A stretch of DNA of 6,885 nucleotides from Actinomycetota bacterium (lineage in GTDB: Bacteria > Actinomycetota > Actinomycetes > Nanopelagicales > Nanopelagicaceae): assembly GCA_947487595.1 (NCBI GenBank), contig CANKXJ010000040.1:1-6885 (forward strand), in the 5' to 3' direction. Position 1 is the first letter of the stretch; each line of letters begins with the position of its first letter. This document shows, in pieces, positions 1 to 5,943 of the stretch. The position numbers and the translations under genes are program-made. The notes under the pieces were generated by a model. The model searched no databases. It had not been told where the DNA came from and saw nothing but the letters and a program-made list of their open reading frames with translations.

Positions 1-642
1 CCAGCTGATCTGGCTCCAGCCCGCCTTTTCCATTGCATCAGCCAAAGCCTTTTGATCAGGCCATGCCCTAATGGATTCAGCCAAATAGGTGTAGGCATCT
101 GGGTTAGAGGAGGTCTTGCGGGCAATGGCTGGCAGGGCCTTCATCAAATACTCGGTATAGATAGTGCGAAATGGGCGCCAGGTGGGGTGGCTGAACTCAA
201 CGACAACCATGCGTCCGCCTGGCTTGGTGACCCGAAAGGCTTCTGCGAGCGCCTTGGGGTAATCAGATGTGTTTCGAAGGCCATAGGAGATGGTCACAAC
301 ATCAAATCGATTGGCCTCAAAGGGCAGATTGAGAGCATCGGCCTTTGAGACGTTCAGGTATGGACGGCTTTTACGGCCCACGGGCAGCATTCCTTCAGAG
401 AAATCGGTGGCACATACTGTTGCCCCTTTTTTGTGGAGGGGTTCGGAGGAAGAGCCTGGGCCGGCGGCTACATCCAAAATCTGCATACCTGGGGCTGGTG
501 CGATGATCTTGGTTGCAGCTCTGCGCCAGGCCTTGGTGCGGCCCAAACTCAATAAATCATTGACTAGGTCATAGCGCTTGGCCACGCCATCAAACATCGC
601 TGCTACTTCATCTGGATCTTTGCTCAAATTAGCGCGCGACAT
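1..642 (-). CDS. menG: Demethylmenaquinone methyltransferase, UbiE/MenG family (3' end outside window)
   Basis: A SAM-dependent C-methyltransferase that converts demethylmenaquinone to menaquinone, the last step of the pathway, at the cytoplasmic membrane. I read 214 codons on the minus strand without a stop; the gene runs off the left edge. Family members are about 230-250 residues, so roughly 15-35 residues are missing. Visible features are the first UbiE signature around residues 24-41 (RYDLVNDLLSLG..KAWRR), the SAM-binding motif I at 57-63 (DVAAGPG), an acidic motif at 80-82 (DFS), and the second UbiE signature at 137-151 (RVTKPGGRMVVVEFS). A SIRAWPDQ segment near the end is also typical. 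The ATG at 642-640 has a good ribosome site, GGGAGA, 8 bases upstream. The gene diverges from bioY. Its G+C is about 55%, clearly above its neighbours. UbiE could act on ubiquinone precursors, but the men context argues for MenG. Confidence 0.95.
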   Translation of the reverse strand, partial: MSRANLSKDPDEVAAMFDGVAKRYDLVNDLLSLGRTKAWRRAATKIIAPAPGMQILDVAAGPGSSSEPLHKKGATVCATDFSEGMLPVGRKSRPYLNVSKADALNLPFEANRFDVVTISYGLRNTSDYPKALAEAFRVTKPGGRMVVVEFSHPTWRPFRTIYTEYLMKALPAIARKTSSNPDAYTYLAESIRAWPDQKALADAMEKAGWSQISW

Positions 643-650
643 AGCCGTAT

Positions 651-658
651 TCTCCCTT
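651..658 (-). promoter_or_regulatory. Ribosome binding site of menG
   Basis: On the minus strand AAGGGAGA lies 8 bases before the ATG at 642. It is a strong purine-rich Shine-Dalgarno match and fixes the menG start. I see no convincing menG promoter in the gap between the two divergent genes. Confidence 0.7.
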
Positions 659-662
659 GAAG

Positions 663-668
663 TAGGCT
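663..668 (+). promoter_or_regulatory. Candidate -10 box for bioY-menF
   Basis: TAGGCT fits the loose actinobacterial TAnnnT -10 pattern and would give a transcript starting near 675, with a leader of roughly 28 bases before bioY. No good -35 is visible. The same GTAGGCT heptamer occurs on the minus strand in front of menB (5936-5930). This is weak evidence from a short motif. Confidence 0.2.
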
Positions 669-687
669 CATCCACAACTCAGCCCAC

Positions 688-701
688 ACGAGAGGACTCG
701 T
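688..701 (+). promoter_or_regulatory. bioY ribosome binding site within a small hairpin
   Basis: GAGAGGA at 690-696 is the Shine-Dalgarno sequence, 7 bases before the ATG at 704, and supports that start. It lies inside a short inverted repeat: ACGAG (688-692) pairs with CTCGT (697-701) around an AGGA loop. Half of the ribosome site would therefore be in a 5-bp stem. The ribosome site is solid; any regulatory role of the hairpin is speculative. Confidence 0.55.
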
Positions 702-703
702 AT

Positions 704-1288
704 ATGTCATTTCCAGCCACATCCCTGCGAACTTTCCTCCTGCCGCGAACAAGTGTTCTGAGTAATGCGGTTTTAATCGTTGGAGGCGTATTTTTCTTAG
801 CTGCGCTCGCCCAAATTGCAATACCAGTTCCTGGATCACCTGTTCCTGTTACTGGTCAAACTCTTGGCGTTCTATTAGTTGGAACGACCTATGGGGCATC
901 ACTTGGCTTTGTAACTTTTGCGACATATCTTTTAGCGGGAATTGCTGGTGCTCCAGTATTTGCTGGACAAAGCTATGGAATTGAAAAGGTTGTTGGTGCA
1001 ACGGGTGGCTATTTAGTAGGAATGCTTGTTGCAACATTTCTCTTAGGTTTACTTGCGCAAAAACGTCTGGACCAAAACTTCGCAACGGCCCTTCCTTCAA
1101 TGCTTGTGGGAACCCTTACTACTTTTACTTTCGGTCTCTTGTGGTTGCATCAATTCACTGGCCAAAGTTGGGCTTGGACAATCAAGGCGGGTTTAACACC
1201 ATTTATTATTGGTGAAGTATTAAAGATTGCTATTGCTGGAACCTCTCTGCCACTACTCTGGCGAACTGTTAATCGAAAGCGCAATTAA
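704..1288 (+). CDS. bioY: Biotin transporter substrate-binding subunit BioY
   Basis: The membrane-embedded S component of an ECF-type vitamin importer, which binds biotin and normally works with the EcfA/EcfA'/EcfT energy module. The protein is 194 residues, the usual BioY length, and very hydrophobic, with about six membrane segments. Family features are VPGSPVPVTGQTLGVLLVG near residues 42-60, a GxAGAPVFAG segment at about 79-88, GATGGYLVG at about 98-106, and a C-terminal GEVLK motif at 170-174. In BioY of Lactococcus lactis the matching motif carries an Asp and a Lys that contact biotin (from memory); here the acidic residue is Glu171 and the lysine is Lys174. The start at 704 is chosen for its Shine-Dalgarno. 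An in-frame upstream ATG at 578 would run antisense through the menG start. No EcfA or EcfT gene is nearby, so it either shares a distant energy module or works alone. It is followed after 14 bases by menF. Confidence 0.93.
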   Translation: MSFPATSLRTFLLPRTSVLSNAVLIVGGVFFLAALAQIAIPVPGSPVPVTGQTLGVLLVGTTYGASLGFVTFATYLLAGIAGAPVFAGQSYGIEKVVGATGGYLVGMLVATFLLGLLAQKRLDQNFATALPSMLVGTLTTFTFGLLWLHQFTGQSWAWTIKAGLTPFIIGEVLKIAIAGTSLPLLWRTVNRKRN

Positions 1289-1302
1289 GCAGAACTACTC
1301 AT

Positions 1303-2523
1303 ATGACTTCCCTTATTCCTCTTACAACCACCCGCCTTGGCGATCACCTGCCATTATTGGATTTACTCCCTGATTCACAGCCATGTGCATGGGTCAGAGG
1401 TGGTGAAGGCTTAGTTGGTTGGGGCGTTCATGCAACAACAACTGTGAGCGGGCCACATAGATTTGCTGATGCAAGACACTGGTGGCAGAAACAGTTAGAG
1501 ACATTTGCGGTGACTAACACTGTGCACGGAAATGGGACAGGACCAGTTCTTTTCTCTTCTTTTTCATTTTCACCCGATGATGTCTCTGTCCTTATTATCC
1601 CTAAAATAATTGTGGGTAAAAAGGGTGATAAATCCTGGATTACATGGATTGGCTCTGACCCACAACCAGTTCTCAATACAGTAAAACCAACACTGCCTAA
1701 AATTTCAGTGGTTTGGGAAGACAATGACAATAGCGATCAAGGGTGGAAATCACGGGTACAAACTGCAGTTGATCGTATTCACAGCAATGGATTAGAAAAA
1801 GTTGTTTTAGCTCGTGAAGTTGTGGGAACTGCACACAGTGCAATCGATGCCCGCGCAATTTTGCACACATTAGCCGCTGAATATCCCTCAACATGGAACT
1901 TCTCAGTAGCTGGTTTAGTGGGAGCAACACCTGAACTTCTCTTGCGTTTAACAAAGAGCATGGTCACCTCACGCGTCTTGGCCGGAACCATTAGTAAAAC
2001 AGGTGATGACGAGCGAGATTTAGCACTTGCTGCATCACTTGCACGATCATCTAAAGATTTAGAAGAACATGAATATGCAGTTCGCTCAGTTGCCGATGCT
2101 ATTGAGCCCTTCTGCACATCCATTAACGTTCCTGAATCTCCATTTGTTTTGCACCTTGCAAATGTTATGCACCTTGCCACCGATGTGACTGGGGCACTTG
2201 CTGAAACTTTGGCTCACGTTGATGCGTTCACAATCTTGGAACAACTTCATCCATCGGCAGCGGTGTGTGGAACTCCTAGACCTAAAGCTGCAGCTCTTAT
2301 TAGTGAAATTGAGGCAATCTCTCGTGGGCGCTATGCAGGCCCTGTTGGCTGGATTGATGCTGCAGGAGATGGTGAACTCGGTATTGCGCTTCGTTGCGGT
2401 CAAATCAAAGGTGATTCAATTCGAATCTTTGCTGGGTGTGGAATTGTGGCAGGATCAGATCCGGTAAAAGAGTTAGCTGAAAGTGAAGCAAAGTTCATAC
2501 CCATGCGAAGTGCACTACTTTAA
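1303..2523 (+). CDS. menF: Isochorismate synthase
   Basis: Converts chorismate to isochorismate, the committed step into menaquinone, in the cytosol with Mg2+. The 406-residue protein has a variable N-terminal part (about 1-145) and a C-terminal chorismate-binding domain (about 148-405). Recognisable elements are GLEKVVLARE with the general-base lysine at 166, TPELLLRL with the catalytic acid at Glu211, LAGTI at 226-230, the EEH motif at 254-256, HPSAAVCGTP at 316-325, GRYAGPVGW at 342-350, and the Mg2+-binding region KELAESEAKF at 389-398. The HPxxAVCGTP form matches isochorismate synthases better than salicylate, anthranilate or aminodeoxychorismate synthases. EntC/DhbC-type enzymes for siderophores share this fold, but the surrounding men genes favour MenF. 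The ATG at 1303 has no clear Shine-Dalgarno; 14 bases after the bioY stop, it may rely on coupling. Its stop overlaps that of the convergent menD. Confidence 0.94.
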   Translation: MTSLIPLTTTRLGDHLPLLDLLPDSQPCAWVRGGEGLVGWGVHATTTVSGPHRFADARHWWQKQLETFAVTNTVHGNGTGPVLFSSFSFSPDDVSVLIIPKIIVGKKGDKSWITWIGSDPQPVLNTVKPTLPKISVVWEDNDNSDQGWKSRVQTAVDRIHSNGLEKVVLAREVVGTAHSAIDARAILHTLAAEYPSTWNFSVAGLVGATPELLLRLTKSMVTSRVLAGTISKTGDDERDLALAASLARSSKDLEEHEYAVRSVADAIEPFCTSINVPESPFVLHLANVMHLATDVTGALAETLAHVDAFTILEQLHPSAAVCGTPRPKAAALISEIEAISRGRYAGPVGWIDAAGDGELGIALRCGQIKGDSIRIFAGCGIVAGSDPVKELAESEAKFIPMRSALL

Positions 2524-4094
2524 ATAGAGTTCATCGATTCATACATAGCCTTTAGCGAATCAGCATTTGCATCACGTGATGGAACATTTGCCACAACAAT
2601 CGAAATACCTTTAACTGGTGATTTCAACACTTTCTTAAGCTCATCAATTGATGAAATTTTTGATGCACTAATCCCCATTGCGTTGGCAATCGCTGCTGGA
2701 TCTAGGCCGTGTGGTGTGCCAAAGACGCTTTCAAATCCATCCACACCACGCTGTGGCAGAGTTGAAAATATTCCTCCACCATCATTGTTAATAACAATAA
2801 AGGCGCAGTTAATCTCTTCGTGATGTATCAACCCGGTGAGATCATGCAAGAAAGATAAGTCACCCAGCACTGCAAATGTTTGCTTGCTTGCCGATGCGAT
2901 ACCTAGTGCTGTGGAGATATTGCCATCGATGCCAGCTAGTCCACGATTAGCATGCGTTGTCACACCCGAGCGCGGTGTTGCAAAACCCTCTAAATCTCGG
3001 ATGGGTCTAGACGATGAAACGAAGAGCGTGGAGCCATCAGGCAAGTTTGCAGCTATCTCTCTAGCAATAACAGCTTCACTGAATCCAGTTAATGCATCAA
3101 TATTCTTGGCACATCGCAGCGTATATTTTTCCCATTGCTCAAGCCACTCAGGAGATGCTTTGTGGGTTTTAAGCTCTGGAATCTCTGTGAAGCGCTTATT
3201 TGCATGCCTATCGCTATCTACTGTTGCCATGCGTGGGTCGATAACAATTTGAGTGGGCGCAAGCTTTAAGAATGTATTAATTGAGCGAGACAAAGTTGTT
3301 CGGCCTATAACAATGACTGTTTGTGGGATCAAGGCTGCACGAATTTGAGCTGAAGTTAAGAAGATTGATGCATGGGCAACTGCATCCGCAAATGTGAGTG
3401 GATCTTCAGCAATGATTGGCCAACTCAGCTCTTTGGCAAATTTTCTGACGCTCTCAACGCTTAATCCACCACGATCATGGCCAATAACTAGAACACCTCT
3501 ATTGGCATCACTCTTAAGAGTCGCTGGCTTGGTTCTACTTTCGAAGGCTTTAGCTGAGATTGAAATTTCATCTAACCACTGATCAGATTCATCCGGGAGC
3601 ATGGGTTCATCAAATTGCACATTTAAATGCACTGGACCACTTCGCAAACTATCAAATGGAAGTTCCATTGGAAACACAGGCCCATCGATATCTGCAAAAT
3701 AGCGAACTGCTTTCCCATAAATTCTTGCTTGTTCGGTCGTTTGATTAGCACCAGTTTTGCGCAAGATTGCAGGGCGATCAGCGGTTAAAACTAATAGAGG
3801 AGCATTAGTGTGGCTGGCCTCTAGTACTGCTGGGTGGTAATTAGCAACGGCCGTTCCACTCGTGCACACAATGGGAACTGGGCGACCAGTTGCTTTAATG
3901 ATTCCTAAAGCAAAGAAGGCAGCTGTGCGCTCATCAATTCTCACATGTAACTTAATTAATCCTCTTTTAGATGCAGCGAAAAATGCAAGTGAGAGTGGAG
4001 CATTTCTTGATCCTGGAGAAACTACTACGTCCGTGATTCCCGCTTCAATAATCTGGCGGACAATCACGCGCGCAAGGCTGGTTGAGTTATTCAT
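2520..4094 (-). CDS. menD: SEPHCHC synthase MenD (thiamine diphosphate enzyme)
   Basis: Condenses isochorismate with 2-oxoglutarate, releasing CO2, to give SEPHCHC; it needs thiamine diphosphate and Mg2+. The 524 residues agree with the usual 520-580. The N-terminal Pyr domain carries VVSPGSRNAPLSLAF (23-37) and the catalytic Glu55 in RIDERTAAFFALG; a CTSGTAVANYHPAV segment follows at 77-90 and GANQTTEQ at 115-122. The central domain spans about 190-330. The PP domain has SSSRPIRD (360-367), NRGLAGIDGN (383-392), GDLSFLHD (411-418) and the cofactor motif NNDGGGIF (436-443). All expected motifs are intact. I chose the ATG at 4094-4092 because it forms an ATGA overlap with the menC stop (4091-4094), indicating translational coupling. 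An upstream TTG at 4136 in the same frame would add 14 unconserved-looking residues. It is the last gene of the menB-menC-menD operon and converges on menF. Confidence 0.96.
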   Translation of the reverse strand: MNNSTSLARVIVRQIIEAGITDVVVSPGSRNAPLSLAFFAASKRGLIKLHVRIDERTAAFFALGIIKATGRPVPIVCTSGTAVANYHPAVLEASHTNAPLLVLTADRPAILRKTGANQTTEQARIYGKAVRYFADIDGPVFPMELPFDSLRSGPVHLNVQFDEPMLPDESDQWLDEISISAKAFESRTKPATLKSDANRGVLVIGHDRGGLSVESVRKFAKELSWPIIAEDPLTFADAVAHASIFLTSAQIRAALIPQTVIVIGRTTLSRSINTFLKLAPTQIVIDPRMATVDSDRHANKRFTEIPELKTHKASPEWLEQWEKYTLRCAKNIDALTGFSEAVIAREIAANLPDGSTLFVSSSRPIRDLEGFATPRSGVTTHANRGLAGIDGNISTALGIASASKQTFAVLGDLSFLHDLTGLIHHEEINCAFIVINNDGGGIFSTLPQRGVDGFESVFGTPHGLDPAAIANAMGISASKISSIDELKKVLKSPVKGISIVVANVPSRDANADSLKAMYESMNSI

Positions 4095-5020
4095 CCCAGT
4101 AGGGCCGCTGTTCTCATGATGCGATTCTTCCACCAATCAAAGCGGTTGGCAGAGGTTTCTAACCCATCAAAGTTGGGCTCAAAGCGCTGGATCTGCATTT
4201 TTCCATCAACAATTGGAATCTCTGCAACGTTCTTTGCAAGCAGTGAGCCTGTACCAAGGCCACAGTCATAACTCATCTCTTCAAAGGAGGCTGCCAAAGT
4301 TAGGCCGTAGTTGATACCTACCGCACTTTCAAGAGCACTTGAAACAATGACTGGTATTTTGTGATGGGCAGCTAAAGCATGTGCATTCTTAATTCCACCC
4401 AGAGGCTGAACTTTCAGCATCAAAATATCAATAGCACCGTTCAAGTCTATTTCAAATAAGTTTGCACTTTTGCGAAGTATTTCATCGCCAACGATTTTTA
4501 CGTCAACTCGTGATTTCAATTCACGTAGTTCAGCCACTGTGGCACATGGTTGTTCTACGTATTCAATCTCCCCGCAGAGCTCTAAGAATTTTGCGGCCTG
4601 ATCCACGCTCCATAAGCCGTTTACATCAATACGGATCTTAGAGCGTGGGTTCAGTTTTCTAACCGTTGCAATTCTCTCTAGATCTTGCTTCTCATTAGTT
4701 CCAACTTTAATTTTCACTGTGGTGCAACCTGGGAATCCTGCAAGAATTTGAGTAATTTCACTCTCGCCATTTAATGCAGGCATAGTTGCATTGACTCCTA
4801 CTGAGCTTCGATAAAGCTTTGGGGGCACTTGCGTAGCAGCTTCAATTGAACAGGCTAACCAGCGTGCAGATTCTTCATCAGAGTATTCAAGGAAAGGTGA
4901 AAACTCGGCCCAACCTTGTGGCCCTTGAAATAAAGCTACTTCACGGTGGTTGATTCCACGAAAATTAACCTTCATTGGAAGGCTAATAACTCGCAAAGAG
5001 TCAAGAATCAAATCAAGCAT
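4091..5020 (-). CDS. menC: o-Succinylbenzoate synthase MenC
   Basis: Dehydrates SHCHC to o-succinylbenzoate; a member of the enolase superfamily. The 309-residue protein has the N-terminal capping region (about 10-60, with LPMKVNFRGI..REVAL..GP.GWAEF, the pattern of actinobacterial MenC) and the barrel domain. The catalytic set is complete: the KxK pair Lys103 and Lys105 (VKIKVG), Mg2+ ligands Asp132 (RIDVNG), Glu156 (YVEQP) and Asp179 (VGDE), and the second catalytic lysine Lys203 (LKVQPLGG). SSALESAVG follows at 227-235. The start is ATG at 5020, 3 bases after the menB TAA. No good Shine-Dalgarno is visible, so translation probably depends on ribosomes finishing menB. Its TGA overlaps the menD ATG. 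Actinobacterial MenC homologues can be confused with N-acylamino acid racemases, but the operon settles the assignment. Confidence 0.95.
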   Translation of the reverse strand: MLDLILDSLRVISLPMKVNFRGINHREVALFQGPQGWAEFSPFLEYSDEESARWLACSIEAATQVPPKLYRSSVGVNATMPALNGESEITQILAGFPGCTTVKIKVGTNEKQDLERIATVRKLNPRSKIRIDVNGLWSVDQAAKFLELCGEIEYVEQPCATVAELRELKSRVDVKIVGDEILRKSANLFEIDLNGAIDILMLKVQPLGGIKNAHALAAHHKIPVIVSSALESAVGINYGLTLAASFEEMSYDCGLGTGSLLAKNVAEIPIVDGKMQIQRFEPNFDGLETSANRFDWWKNRIMRTAALLG

Positions 5021-5023
5021 CGT

Positions 5024-5902
5024 TTAGGGACGCTTTGGAAATTTCCCGAAATCAGGGTCTCGTTTTTCCATATATGCATCGCGTCCTTCTTGACCCTCTT
5101 CAGTCATATAGAACAACAACGTTGCATCTCCTGCTAACTGCTGAACTCCTGCTAAACCATCATCTGCAGCATTCAAGCTGGATTTAAGTAAGCGAAGTGC
5201 TAGTGGAGAGTTGCGTAGTATTTCTCGACACCAAGAGACTGTCTCTGCTTCTAGCTCTGCAAGAGGCACAACGGTGTTTACGAGTCCCATATCAAGTGCT
5301 TCTTGGGCGCTGTATTGACGAGTCATAAACCAAATCTCACGGGCCTTCTTTTGACCAACGTGTGCTGCAAGTAGACCTGCACCATAGCCACCATCAAATG
5401 AACCAACCATCGGACCGGTTTGTCCAAACTTTGCATTATCTGCAGCAACAGTTAAATCACAGACAACATGTAATACATGTCCCCCACCAACTGCCCAACC
5501 TGCAACCATTGCCACAACAGGTTTTGGTGTGCGACGAATTTGTACCTGTAGATCTAGAACATTTAGACGTCCAATACCCTTTTTAGCTAGCTTGTCATCA
5601 CCAAGATAGCCATCATCACCGCGAACATTTATGTCGCCCCCTGAACAAAAAGCTTCAGTGCCTTCACCCGTAAAGATGATGACGCCGACTTCTTCATTAT
5701 CGCGTGCTAAGTGAAAAGCTTTGATTAATTCAATAATGGTTTGTGGGCGGAATGCATTGCGAACTTGAGGTCGATTAATGGTGATCTTGGCAATGCCATC
5801 ACCCATTTGATATTTAATATCAACGAACTCTTCACCGCCGGGCGCAGTAATCCAATGAGGTATCTCACGGCTACCAAAATCACGCTTAAAGGGCTTGCTC
5901 AC
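5024..5902 (-). CDS. menB: 1,4-Dihydroxy-2-naphthoyl-CoA synthase MenB
   Basis: Closes the second ring: OSB-CoA to DHNA-CoA by an intramolecular Claisen condensation. It is a crotonase-fold enzyme of 292 residues, close to the usual 285-315. Visible motifs are NRPQVRNAFRP (43-53), the oxyanion-hole segment CSGGDINVRG (86-95), AGWAVGGGHVLHVVCDL (134-150), QTGPMVGSFDGGYG (161-174) with Ser168 and Asp170, and the C-terminal GRDAYMEKRDPDF with Tyr277. Gln161, Gly163 and Trp191 match the bicarbonate-binding residues of E. coli MenB (Gln154, Gly156, Trp184), which makes this a type I enzyme. The start is GTG at 5902-5900, preceded by GGAGG with a 4-base gap. It heads the menB-menC-menD operon and diverges from menE. 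Confidence 0.97.
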   Translation of the reverse strand: MSKPFKRDFGSREIPHWITAPGGEEFVDIKYQMGDGIAKITINRPQVRNAFRPQTIIELIKAFHLARDNEEVGVIIFTGEGTEAFCSGGDINVRGDDGYLGDDKLAKKGIGRLNVLDLQVQIRRTPKPVVAMVAGWAVGGGHVLHVVCDLTVAADNAKFGQTGPMVGSFDGGYGAGLLAAHVGQKKAREIWFMTRQYSAQEALDMGLVNTVVPLAELEAETVSWCREILRNSPLALRLLKSSLNAADDGLAGVQQLAGDATLLFYMTEEGQEGRDAYMEKRDPDFGKFPKRP

Positions 5903-5911
5903 ATTTCCTCC
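5900..5911 (-). promoter_or_regulatory. menB ribosome binding site and GTG start nested in ATGTGA
   Basis: On the minus strand GGAGG (5911-5907) is followed by AAAT and then the GTG start (5902-5900). An ATG two bases upstream (5904-5902) is followed at once by TGA, so it cannot begin menB; only the overlapping GTG opens the long frame. The strong Shine-Dalgarno decides the start. Confidence 0.75.
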
Positions 5912-5928
5912 ATTGTCTTTACAAGCGA

Positions 5929-5935
5929 TAGCCTA
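5929..5935. promoter_or_regulatory. Candidate overlapping -10 boxes for menB and menE
   Basis: TAGCCTA reads as TAGCCT on the plus strand (5929-5934) and TAGGCT on the minus strand (5935-5930). Both fit the actinobacterial TAnnnT -10 pattern, so one 7-base element could drive both operons. On the plus side transcription would begin near 5941-5944, at or just before the menE ATG. On the minus side the menB leader would be about 20 bases. No strong -35 is visible on either side. The call rests on short motifs in a gap of 41 bases that must hold any promoter not lying inside the flanking genes. Confidence 0.3.
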
Positions 5936-5943
5936 CGGGGGCA

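Noticed and set aside
52..574. Two overlapping plus-strand open frames at the left end
   Set aside because: Both are antisense to the MenG frame, which reads through with intact UbiE signatures. The higher G+C of this gene makes open shadow frames more likely.
578..703. N-terminal extension of BioY by 42 residues from an upstream ATG at 578
   Set aside because: It would lie antisense over the start of menG, has no membrane or family character, and the ATG at 704 has a well-placed GAGAGGA site and gives the usual BioY length.
643..703. Biotin operator (BirA or BioQ type) or riboswitch in front of bioY
   Set aside because: The gap is only 61 bases and contains no recognisable long inverted repeat of the BirA or BioQ type and no riboswitch-like structure.
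2509..2516. Perfect palindrome AGTGCACT near the end of menF
   Set aside because: It encodes part of the SALL tail of MenF, has no loop or T-run, and is too short to call a terminator or operator.
2536..2561. GATTC/GAATC inverted repeat just beyond the menF stop, considered as a shared terminator
   Set aside because: Only 5 bp of stem with a 16-base loop, no U-tract, and it lies inside menD coding sequence.
2836..3252. 138-residue open frame on the plus strand inside menD
   Set aside because: It is wholly antisense to a well-supported MenD, has no recognisable domain or good ribosome site, and looks like a shadow frame.
4095..4136. Longer MenD from a TTG at 4136
   Set aside because: The ATG at 4094 overlaps the menC stop as ATGA, the usual coupled arrangement, and the extra 14 residues show no MenD motif and duplicate menC coding sequence.
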